From Nitrospirota bacterium (GTDB taxonomy: Bacteria > Nitrospirota > Nitrospiria > Nitrospirales > UBA8639), in the NCBI GenBank assembly GCA_020348185.1, contig CP070743.1:399751-405004 (forward strand): a stretch of 5,254 bases of DNA, written 5' to 3'. The position numbers were made by a program, and so were the translations under genes. Shown one piece after another: positions 1 through 5,254 of this stretch (position 1 is the stretch's first letter; every line of letters starts with the position of its first letter). The notes beneath the pieces are model-generated. The model saw nothing but the letters and a program-made list of their open reading frames with translations. It did no database searches and had not been told where the DNA came from.

Positions 1-1
1 C

Positions 2-82
2 TCCCACTCTGGGGACGGGAGGCCCAAGACCGACAAGGTTGAAGAGGAGAAATCTCATATTCCGGAAAGGCTTTCTCCATGA
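2..82 (+). CDS. C-terminal end of an upstream gene (partial, product unknown)
   Basis: An open frame enters from the left edge and ends at TGA 80-82, giving 26 residues that begin SHSGDGRPKTDK and end in ERLSP. Its stop shares bases with the start of the next gene in the arrangement ATGA, the usual sign of translational coupling in an operon. The peptide is strongly hydrophilic and charged, as expected for a cytoplasmic or otherwise soluble tail. Outer-membrane factor genes of this family often follow an RND pump gene (the mexB-oprM order), so the C-terminal tail of an inner-membrane transporter is a reasonable inference, but nothing in these few residues identifies a family. A second frame (1-42) also ends here, with a stop at 40-42, and cannot be excluded as the true upstream gene end. 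Confidence 0.5.
   Translation, partial: SHSGDGRPKTDKVEEEKSHIPERLSP
64..70 (+). promoter_or_regulatory. Ribosome binding site of the outer-membrane factor gene
   Basis: GGAAAGG lies 8 bases before the ATG at 79, a normal distance, and supports that start. A stronger-looking GAGGAGA at 44-50 has no ATG, GTG or TTG at a suitable distance and probably belongs to the coding tail of the upstream gene. Confidence 0.6.
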
Positions 83-1599
83 AACGATTAGGTATTTCTA
101 TCCTCATTCCGCTGATTCTCATCGGGTGCAAGGTCGGTCCGGATTACGAGCGGCCCCCTGTCGACACCCCAGCCGTCCACCGTTCTGAGCCTTTGAACGC
201 TTTATCTCCCGGATCACTGGCGAATCTTCCTTGGTGGGAACTATTCCGGGACGAACAACTTCAAAATCTTATCGAGGCAGCTCTCGACGAAAATAAAGAC
301 CTTCGCCTCGCCGCGGCACGCGTCGATGAAGCTCGTGCACAACTTGGGGTCAGTCGATCAGCCCTTGGCCCCCAGGTCGGAGGGACAGCCAGTGCCCGCC
401 AGGAAAGAATCTCTGGGGTTCAATTCCCTGGAGCAGAGGGTAGCGACCTTGAGGTCACCGCGTATACGACCAATATTGATGTGTCATATGAAGTGGACGT
501 TTGGGGTCGGCTCCGTCGGGGAACAGAAGCGGCTCAGGCAGAATTGCTAGCAACTGAGGAAGCTCGTCGCGCTGTGGTCATGGGATTAGTCAGCAAAGTT
601 GCCCAGGCCTATTTCGAACTTCGGGCTTTGGATCTGGAGCTGGAAATTGCTAAACGGACGCTGCAATCCCGAGAAGAGTCGTTTAAGCTTGTCAGCCTCA
701 GGCATGAAGCCGGAATCGCTTCAGATTTGGATCTACGAAGAGCCGAAGGCGAAATGTCCACGACAGCGGCGGTCATTCCCAACCTGGAGCGACAGATTGG
801 TCTCAAGGAAAATGCCTTACGGATACTTCTGGGACGAAATCCTGGGTCGATTAAGCGAGGGAATTCTCTTTCTGATCAAACCTTTCCCATGGATGTCCCT
901 GATGGTCTTCCTTCTGACCTCTTAGAGCAACGCCCGGATATTCGACAAGCGGAACAGGCCCTCGTCGCTGCGAATGCCAATATTGGGGTAGCCAAGGCAG
1001 CCTATTTCCCTCGCATTATCCTAACGGGAAGTAGGGGTCAACAAAGTTCAGACCTTAATAACCTTTTCGTCGGACCAAACCGCACTTGGGGATTCGGACC
1101 CGCGGTATCGGTACCCATTTTCGACGCTGGGAAACGACGATCCAATCTGGAGGCGACCGAGGCGCGGCAACAGCAGGCCTTGATCCAGTATGAACAAGCC
1201 ATCCAGCAAGCCTTTCGTGAGGTTGACGATGCCCTCATTGGGCAGACCAAGACCAAGGAAATTCGTATTCACCAAGAGAACCGCATCACTGCGACAAAAG
1301 AATCTTTGCGTCTGGCTCAACTACGTTACGACAAGGGATTTTCCGAGTATCTCGATGTGCTCGATGCCCAACGCCAACTTTTCCGTGCAGAGATCGAGTT
1401 GGTCACAACTCAACAAGATCAGCTTGTGGCCCTCGTGCAACTCTATAAAGCTCTTGGGGGAGGATGGGATGAACAACAAGGACCTGAATCGAGTCCAATT
1501 CAAGGAAGATTTTTTTCTCCGGCTGAAGGAGAGAGAACGAAATTTTCCCAAAGGTGGGATCGAAATATCCCAGTCTCTTTCCTCCACACAATACAATAG
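79..1599 (+). CDS. RND efflux outer-membrane factor lipoprotein (NodT/OprM family)
   Basis: This 506-residue protein should form the trimeric outer-membrane channel-tunnel of a tripartite efflux system, docking on a periplasmic adaptor and an inner-membrane pump. It starts with a lipoprotein signal peptide: two basic residues, a hydrophobic stretch, then lipobox LIGC with lipidated Cys17, followed by the family hallmark KVGPDYERPP. The two homologous OEP halves are visible. The first has PWWELFRDEQL near residues 51-61, an AL..N.DLR..AARVDEARAQL helix, YEVDVWGR at 137-144 and AYFELRALD. The second has EQRPDIRQAEQAL from 283 and ANIGVAKAAYFPRI at 300-313. Family members commonly end at the YKALGGGW seen here at 456-463; a 43-residue hydrophilic tail follows. 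The start at 79 fits the signal peptide and the GGAAAGG site. It overlaps the preceding frame by 4 bases, so it is likely co-transcribed with that gene. Substrate specificity cannot be read from the channel. Confidence 0.95.
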   Translation: MKRLGISILIPLILIGCKVGPDYERPPVDTPAVHRSEPLNALSPGSLANLPWWELFRDEQLQNLIEAALDENKDLRLAAARVDEARAQLGVSRSALGPQVGGTASARQERISGVQFPGAEGSDLEVTAYTTNIDVSYEVDVWGRLRRGTEAAQAELLATEEARRAVVMGLVSKVAQAYFELRALDLELEIAKRTLQSREESFKLVSLRHEAGIASDLDLRRAEGEMSTTAAVIPNLERQIGLKENALRILLGRNPGSIKRGNSLSDQTFPMDVPDGLPSDLLEQRPDIRQAEQALVAANANIGVAKAAYFPRIILTGSRGQQSSDLNNLFVGPNRTWGFGPAVSVPIFDAGKRRSNLEATEARQQQALIQYEQAIQQAFREVDDALIGQTKTKEIRIHQENRITATKESLRLAQLRYDKGFSEYLDVLDAQRQLFRAEIELVTTQQDQLVALVQLYKALGGGWDEQQGPESSPIQGRFFSPAEGERTKFSQRWDRNIPVSFLHTIQ

Positions 1600-1799
1600 C
1601 CCCGTCCTTACGCCAATTCGCTGAATCAAGACAACAGGAACGCCCTGCTTACCACCTAATTGGGACAAAAATCATTTTCAGTTTAGGGATTGCTTATGAG
1701 TTTTAAGTAGAATCCTGTCAGTCGACTCAAAAACCAACCAACAATTTTCTCCATGCCCAACCCCGATTCACGACATTCATACTTGGCGTTCTTGCACAA

Positions 1800-1829
1800 T
1801 TGGCCAGTGAGGCTTGGTGCAGTTACAAT
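1800..1829 (+). promoter_or_regulatory. Candidate sigma70-type promoter for the patatin gene
   Basis: TTGGCC (1800-1805, four of six matches to TTGACA) and TACAAT (1824-1829, five of six matches to TATAAT) are 18 bases apart. Transcription would begin near 1836, leaving a leader of about 100 bases before the ATG at 1939. This rests on pattern matching alone, and such matches arise by chance in a spacer of this length. Confidence 0.25.
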
Positions 1830-1925
1830 GGCACATGACAATAGATGCCGATCCAGTATGGAAGATGGTGGATGGGTCAATTACTCCACTAAATTTTCCT
1901 TTTGGCGATTTGAAATAATGCTTAC

Positions 1926-1932
1926 AAGGAGA
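1926..1932 (+). promoter_or_regulatory. Ribosome binding site that fixes the patatin start
   Basis: AAGGAGA is a near-perfect Shine-Dalgarno sequence 6 bases before the ATG at 1939. The in-frame ATGs at 1753 and 1918 have no comparable site, so this sequence decides the start. Confidence 0.8.
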
Positions 1933-1938
1933 CTGATC

Positions 1939-3150
1939 ATGTCCCCGAGGTTATCCTTATTCCGAAGGGCCAATTCGGGAGTTTTATCAGCTCTTTTCAT
2001 TCTTAACCTCCTACTTGTGGGTTGTGGGACGGTCCCACCTCGTACCCCCTTGACCGAAGAGCTGAGCCAGAAAGCTGCCATTCCTGGTATTCCAAAGGCC
2101 AGAATATGGGGCGATGAGGCACCAGATTGGGCGATTAATATGGAGCCTTCCTCCCCAGAAGAGCTAAACAAGAAAGTGCCGGCCCTCTATGGAACCCGCC
2201 ACGACTATCTGGCGCTTTCAGGAGGCGGAGCGAAGGGCGCATTTGCCGTGGGATTACTTTTAGGTTGGTCCGAGTCCGGAACGCGTCCCGAGTTTGAGAT
2301 GGTGACCGGCGTGAGTACAGGGGCTCTCATTGCTCCCTTTGCCTTTCTCGGCCCCGAGTACGACGCGACCCTTAAGGAAATCTATACGGGCATTTCCACC
2401 AAGGATATTTTCACCGAGCGAAATATCCTGATCGGCCTCACCAGTGACGCGATGACCGACTCTACGCCATTGCTAAAATTGATTCAAAACTATGTGACCC
2501 CCCAGGTCATGAACAACCTGGCCACCGAGTTCCGAAAAGGACGCCAGCTAAACGTGGCGACGACTAATCTGGATGCGGGAAGACCCGTCATTTGGAATCT
2601 CGGCGAGATCGCCGCAAGTGGCGAACCAAGGGCCTTGGAGCTGATTCACAAGATCCTGCTGGCCTCCGCTTCCATACCGGTGGCCTTTCCTCCCGTCTTG
2701 ATTGAGGTGGAAGCCGAAGGGCGCCAATTTGACGAACTTCATATTGATGGAGGAGGAGCGTCTCAGGTTTATCTCTACCCCCTGGGGATTGACTGGCGCC
2801 GCGTGACCCAAGCGCTCAATGTTCAGGGGACCCCAAATGTGTATCTTATTCGCAATGACCACTTGGATCCCGAGTTTGAACCAGTTGAACCGAAAGTCGT
2901 GTCCATCGCGAGCCGAAGCTTAGGGTCGTTAATACGAAGCCAAGGGATCGGAGACATGTACCGGGTGTACCTCGGCACACAGCGCGACGGAATAAATTAC
3001 CACCTTGCCTATATTCCTAATGATTTTAGAGAGATTCCTAAAGAGCCCTTTGATCGCGAATACATGATCAAACTATTTAATCTTGGATACAATCTGGCAA
3101 AAAAGGGATATGAATGGAAGACGGCCCCACCTGGAGTACAGGTAAAATGA
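1939..3150 (+). CDS. Patatin-like phospholipase lipoprotein
   Basis: This 403-residue protein is a predicted serine acyl hydrolase of the patatin family, which cleaves acyl chains from phospholipids or other lipids with a Ser-Asp dyad. The defining elements are present in order: the oxyanion-hole loop SGGGAKGA at 94-101, the nucleophile elbow GVSTG at 124-128 with Ser126, and the DGG motif at 270-272 with Asp270. It is therefore probably active. The N-terminus is a lipoprotein signal: RRANSG, a hydrophobic stretch, then lipobox LVGC with Cys29. The residue after Cys is Gly, compatible with outer-membrane sorting by the E. coli Lol rule. The start at 1939 is chosen for the AAGGAGA 6 bases upstream and because it gives a normal signal peptide; the frame is open back to 1753. 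The C-terminal third (for example SLIRSQGIGDMYRVYLGT from 330) resembles bacterial patatin-like lipoproteins. The natural substrate is unknown, and the location between efflux genes does not establish a functional link. Confidence 0.9.
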   Translation: MSPRLSLFRRANSGVLSALFILNLLLVGCGTVPPRTPLTEELSQKAAIPGIPKARIWGDEAPDWAINMEPSSPEELNKKVPALYGTRHDYLALSGGGAKGAFAVGLLLGWSESGTRPEFEMVTGVSTGALIAPFAFLGPEYDATLKEIYTGISTKDIFTERNILIGLTSDAMTDSTPLLKLIQNYVTPQVMNNLATEFRKGRQLNVATTNLDAGRPVIWNLGEIAASGEPRALELIHKILLASASIPVAFPPVLIEVEAEGRQFDELHIDGGGASQVYLYPLGIDWRRVTQALNVQGTPNVYLIRNDHLDPEFEPVEPKVVSIASRSLGSLIRSQGIGDMYRVYLGTQRDGINYHLAYIPNDFREIPKEPFDREYMIKLFNLGYNLAKKGYEWKTAPPGVQVK

Positions 3151-3233
3151 ACGGCCTCTCCGACCTAAATTTCCCTTTAACACCACCACCCCTTTGCCAA
3201 GTTCATAGGAAATCCTGAGACCCCCCGGCCCTC

Positions 3234-3248
3234 TCTCAATTTTTGAGA
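3234..3248 (+). repeat. Short inverted repeat after the patatin gene, possible weak terminator
   Basis: TCTCAA (3234-3239) and TTGAGA (3243-3248) are perfect complements around a 3-base TTT loop. The stem has only two G-C pairs and a tight loop, and what follows (ACAATTATTTT) is an imperfect T tract. It could be a weak transcription terminator for the patatin transcript or simply chance. Confidence 0.25.
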
Positions 3249-3269
3249 AGACAATTATTTTCCGCGGAG

Positions 3270-3280
3270 ACCAGACTGGT
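3270..3280. repeat. Short perfect dyad ACCAG-A-CTGGT
   Basis: Two 5-base arms flank a single central A. An 8-base palindrome, TCCGCGGA, lies just before it at 3261-3268. Such dyads can be protein-binding sites, but these arms are short and the location is about 75 bases upstream of the TATAAT box. No specific regulator is implied. Confidence 0.25.
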
Positions 3281-3353
3281 GAAGGGACCGTTCCGAAGAG
3301 AAAAGCATGAGAAGTACTGATAAAATTGGATAAGAGAATCTCACTGTCAAAGG

Positions 3354-3359
3354 TATAAT
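3354..3359 (+). promoter_or_regulatory. Candidate -10 box of the adaptor-pump operon promoter
   Basis: TATAAT matches the sigma70 -10 consensus perfectly. It lies in the AT-rich part of the spacer, 118 bases before the likely adaptor start, so transcription would begin near 3366. No good -35 box exists 16-18 bases upstream; the best TTG-containing hexamer, TTGGAT at 3326-3331, is 22 bases away. There is also no TGn extension. If real, the promoter may be weak or need an activator. Confidence 0.4.
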
Positions 3360-3367
3360 TGATCATG

Positions 3368-3386
3368 TTAACCTAAATAAGGTTAA
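3368..3386. promoter_or_regulatory. Perfect dyad, candidate operator
   Basis: TTAACCT (3368-3374) and AGGTTAA (3380-3386) are exact reverse complements separated by AAATA. The dyad begins 8 bases after the TATAAT box and so covers the predicted transcription start, a typical place for a repressor operator. Efflux operons are frequently controlled by local TetR- or MarR-type repressors, but no regulator gene is visible in this window. A run of five T follows (3388-3392), so a weak hairpin terminator or attenuator is an alternative; the stem has only two G-C pairs per arm, which argues against efficient termination. Confidence 0.45.
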
Positions 3387-3471
3387 ATTTTTAAATAATG
3401 GCCTGCTATTTCATATTTCAAAGCCCATCCAATTGAAAGTTTTTCCAAGAATAAGGAAGCCTTCAGAATTA

Positions 3472-4683
3472 ATGTTTCAATATCGTCTAGTTAATTGTTT
3501 GCGAGGAAAGGTCTTGTGGAATGTGCTTTTGATTGGAGCATATGGCCTGATCTCGCTTATGGGTTGCTCAGAACAAGAGGAACCTCCGATCTTAAGTGTC
3601 CCGTCGGTCACCGTCACGCCGGTACGCCAAGAGACCGTGCCTATCTATGAGGAATATGTGGGAGAGACGGGTGCGTTTACGAATGTTGAAGTGCGGGCCC
3701 GGGTGGAAGGTATTCTGCTTCGAGCGGAATTTAAGGAAGGGATGGAGGTTGAAAAGGGAGAACTCTTATTTGTCATTGACCCAGAGCCACACAAGATTGC
3801 CCTGGAAAATGCCCAAGCTAAGCTTGAGCGGGATGCAGCAAACTTTCGTAAGGCGAGTAATGATGTTAAACGTTTGCGTCCTCTTGCTGAGGCGAAAGCC
3901 GTGAGCCAGCAAAAGCTTGATGACGCCATCGCCAAAGCAAAGGAAACGCGTGCAATATGGAAAGGGAGCCAAACAGCGGTTAAGGATGCCAAATTGAAAT
4001 TGGGCTACACAACTGTCCGAGCTCCCATTTCGGGCTTAATTGGGCGTCGAAAGGTGAGCGTTGGCAGTTTGGTTGGGAAGGGGGAGCCTACACTCTTGGC
4101 TGTTGTGTCTCGTTTAGATCCCATTTATGTGAACTTCACCATGAGTGAACAAGATGCATTCATGATGCGCGACCTTCATGAGAGGAAACAGTTAGGGCGA
4201 GCCATTGATGGAAGTCTTCCCATTCACATGTTTCTTCAAGATGGTCGGGAGTTCCCTCATACTGGCGCTATTGACTTTGTCGACCGTCAGTTTGAGTCGA
4301 CAATGGGAACTCTTGCATTTCGAGCGAAGTTTCCTAACCCAAACCATTTCCTGCGGCCGGGAATGTATGCCAGAGTTCTGGTCCTGTTAACAGAGAACAC
4401 TGAAGCCCTTCTTGTCCCTCAGCGTGCGGTTCAAGAAGAACAAGGTCGCCAGTTTGTCCTTGTTGTTCAAGACAACAAAACGGTTCAACGCCGCTCCATT
4501 ACAGCGGGACACAGACACGGAGATGAGTGGATCATTGATACTGGTGTCAACGTTGATGAACACGTTGTCGTTATGGGTCAGCAAAGGGTGAGACCTGGTA
4601 TGACCGTGAATCCTATGATGGCCGACCCTGAACAGGCAAAGGTCGAGGATCCTCATTCCTCACCTACCCAAACCAATCACTAA
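3472..4683 (+). CDS. RND efflux periplasmic adaptor lipoprotein (AcrA/MexA-type, HlyD family)
   Basis: This 403-residue membrane-fusion protein should link an inner-membrane RND pump to an outer-membrane channel. The lipobox LMGC places lipidated Cys32 after a signal peptide with basic RGK. The lipoyl-like half-motifs are VRARVEGILLRAEFKEGMEV (74-93) and, after the hairpin, TVRAPISGLIG (181-191). Between them, about 107-176, is an alternating charged and alanine-rich coiled-coil hairpin. The beta-barrel domain follows with SRLDPIYVNFT, and the membrane-proximal domain carries LLVPQRAV (313-320) and RVRPGMTV near the end, all as in AcrA. I chose ATG 3472 because AAGGAAG lies upstream (3453-3459), though 12 bases away, which is long. 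A TTG at 3433 would add 13 residues but has no ribosome binding site. The pump gene begins one base after the stop, so the two are coupled. Confidence 0.94.
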   Translation: MFQYRLVNCLRGKVLWNVLLIGAYGLISLMGCSEQEEPPILSVPSVTVTPVRQETVPIYEEYVGETGAFTNVEVRARVEGILLRAEFKEGMEVEKGELLFVIDPEPHKIALENAQAKLERDAANFRKASNDVKRLRPLAEAKAVSQQKLDDAIAKAKETRAIWKGSQTAVKDAKLKLGYTTVRAPISGLIGRRKVSVGSLVGKGEPTLLAVVSRLDPIYVNFTMSEQDAFMMRDLHERKQLGRAIDGSLPIHMFLQDGREFPHTGAIDFVDRQFESTMGTLAFRAKFPNPNHFLRPGMYARVLVLLTENTEALLVPQRAVQEEQGRQFVLVVQDNKTVQRRSITAGHRHGDEWIIDTGVNVDEHVVVMGQQRVRPGMTVNPMMADPEQAKVEDPHSSPTQTNH

Positions 4684-4684
4684 C

Positions 4685-5254
4685 ATGTTTGTCAATTTCT
4701 TTATTGATCGACCGGTGTTCGCTTCGGTCATCTCTATCGTCATCGTACTCGCAGGAGTGATCACGCTGGCTGTTCTTCCAGTGGCCTTATTCCCGGAGAT
4801 TACTCCTCCCCAGGTGCAGGTGGAGGCGGTGTTCCCCGGAGCCAGTGCAGAGGTGCTGGAACAAACGGTCGCCGTGCCTATCGAGCAGGAGGTCAACGGC
4901 GTAGAAAACATGCTCTATATGTCTTCCAACAGCTCCAATGATGGGCGTATGGTCCTCACCGTAACATTTGAGGTCGGCACAGATATGAACACCGCAGCGG
5001 TGGACGTTCAGAACCGGGTATCCCTTGCAGAGAGTCGGCTGCCCGAGGAAGTGGTTCGACAGGGAGTCACGGTCAAGAAACAATCTTCGTCCATGACCCT
5101 CATTGTTGCCCTCTCCTCTCCAAACCAATCCTACGACGCGGTGTACCTCAGTAATTATGCATCTCTCAATATCACTGAAACCTTGGCTCGGGTCCCCGGT
5201 GTGGGGAACGTGGACATATTAGGGGCATTAGACTATGGAATGCGAATCTGGCTG
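4685..5254 (+). CDS. RND efflux pump, inner-membrane subunit (AcrB/MexB-type), N-terminal part
   Basis: The first 190 residues of a proton-driven RND transporter are present; the window ends before any stop. Family members are about 1,030-1,060 residues long. The N-terminus MFVNFFIDRPVFA is the classic HAE1 amphipathic start, followed by transmembrane helix 1 (about residues 10-30) and LPVALFPEITPPQV. The start of the porter domain is clear: FPGASAEVLEQTVAVPIEQ, NGVENMLYMSSNSSNDG, TFEVGTDMNTAAVDVQNRV, and GVGNVDILGALDYGMRIWL at the edge. These align by eye with AcrB without gaps large enough to suggest damage. The ATG lies one base after the adaptor stop (TAACATG) with no evident Shine-Dalgarno site, so translation probably depends on the upstream gene. 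HAE1 pumps export hydrophobic and amphiphilic compounds; the substrate here is unknown, and the proton-relay residues lie outside the window. Confidence 0.95.
   Translation, partial: MFVNFFIDRPVFASVISIVIVLAGVITLAVLPVALFPEITPPQVQVEAVFPGASAEVLEQTVAVPIEQEVNGVENMLYMSSNSSNDGRMVLTVTFEVGTDMNTAAVDVQNRVSLAESRLPEEVVRQGVTVKKQSSSMTLIVALSSPNQSYDAVYLSNYASLNITETLARVPGVGNVDILGALDYGMRIWL

Larger units (their letters stand above)
1600..1938. other. Intergenic spacer between the outer-membrane factor and patatin genes
   Basis: There is no convincing gene in these 339 bases. The frame of the patatin gene is open back to 1753, but the peptide it would add has no recognisable features and the strong ribosome binding site lies downstream. 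I found no strong intrinsic terminator after the outer-membrane factor gene: no GC-rich hairpin followed by a T run. A weak sigma70-like promoter is listed separately. Reading frames on the opposite strand lack ribosome binding sites and protein-like composition. Confidence 0.6.
3151..3471. other. Intergenic spacer before the efflux adaptor gene
   Basis: There is no supported gene in these 321 bases. The first part (to about 3300) is pyrimidine-rich and then mixed, with several short inverted repeats: TCTCAA/TTGAGA, TCCGCGGA and ACCAG-A-CTGGT. The second part (about 3301-3420) is AT-rich and contains a TATAAT box, a GAGA-A-TCTC dyad and a perfect TTAACCT/AGGTTAA dyad, which together look like a regulated promoter region. 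A long open frame on the minus strand (3073-3366) spans much of it, but it shows no family features and runs into the patatin gene. Confidence 0.6.

Noticed and set aside
1556..1571. GGGAT-CGAAAT-ATCCC hairpin as a terminator of the outer-membrane factor gene
   Set aside because: The stem has only 5 base pairs, lies inside the coding sequence, and is followed by CAGTCTCTTTCC rather than a T run.
1321..1668. 115-codon minus-strand ORF antisense to the end of the outer-membrane factor gene
   Set aside because: It is mostly the complement of a well-supported gene and shows no domain features.
1753..1938. In-frame N-terminal extension of the patatin protein by 62 residues from an ATG at 1753
   Set aside because: No ribosome binding site precedes 1753. 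The added peptide has no recognisable features and would bury the lipoprotein signal peptide. AAGGAGA directly before ATG 1939 gives a normal start.
3073..3366. 97-codon minus-strand ORF across the patatin 3' end and spacer
   Set aside because: It has no family motifs and overlaps the real gene antisense, and its composition looks like the complement of a non-coding spacer. An open frame of this length is unremarkable here.
3433..3471. TTG start for the adaptor gene, 13 codons upstream of the chosen ATG
   Set aside because: No Shine-Dalgarno sequence precedes it, TTG is a poor start, and it only lengthens the signal-peptide n-region. The ATG at 3472 already gives basic residues ahead of the hydrophobic core and lipobox.
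3645..3992. 115-codon minus-strand ORF antisense to the adaptor gene
   Set aside because: It is Ser/Ala/Arg-rich low-information sequence opposite a clear HlyD-family coding region, a typical antisense shadow.
4787..5128. 113-codon minus-strand ORF antisense to the pump gene
   Set aside because: The plus strand encodes an unmistakable AcrB-type N-terminus throughout this interval; the antisense frame is His- and Cys-rich without motifs.

Overview
The window looks like part of a diderm (Gram-negative) bacterial chromosome devoted to envelope functions, mainly tripartite RND-type efflux. Three of the proteins carry lipoprotein signal peptides, and the genes use AG-rich Shine-Dalgarno sites. 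Base composition is moderate in the genes and AT-rich in the spacer before the adaptor gene. The proteins would fit several phyla. A Nitrospirota-like or proteobacterial source is my guess from general sequence feel only; there is no rRNA or other taxonomic marker here.

Layout, all on the + strand: (1) positions 2-82 are probably the last codons of an upstream gene whose TGA overlaps the next start as ATGA. (2) 79-1599 encodes a NodT/OprM-type outer-membrane factor lipoprotein. (3) 1600-1938 is a spacer with one weak promoter candidate. (4) 1939-3150 encodes a patatin-like phospholipase lipoprotein with its complete catalytic motifs. (5) 3151-3471 is a spacer that becomes AT-rich and holds a perfect TATAAT box followed by a perfect 7-bp dyad, a plausible regulated promoter. 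(6) 3472-4683 encodes an AcrA/MexA-type periplasmic adaptor lipoprotein. (7) 4685 to the window end encodes the first 190 residues of an AcrB/MexB-type RND pump, one base after the adaptor stop and cut by the window edge.

How they may work together: the adaptor and pump form a tightly coupled two-gene module that needs an outer-membrane channel. The factor at 79-1599 could serve it, but its overlap with an upstream reading frame suggests that it is translated as the last gene of a separate operon, perhaps another efflux set. The patatin lipoprotein sits between the two modules with its own strong ribosome binding site; a link to efflux is only positional.

I do not see a new type of biological system. 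The points most worth a second look are the dyad next to the TATAAT box, the patatin gene between the efflux modules, and the extended, possibly double-coding 3' end of the outer-membrane factor gene. No tRNA, rRNA, CRISPR array, insertion sequence or integration site was recognised.
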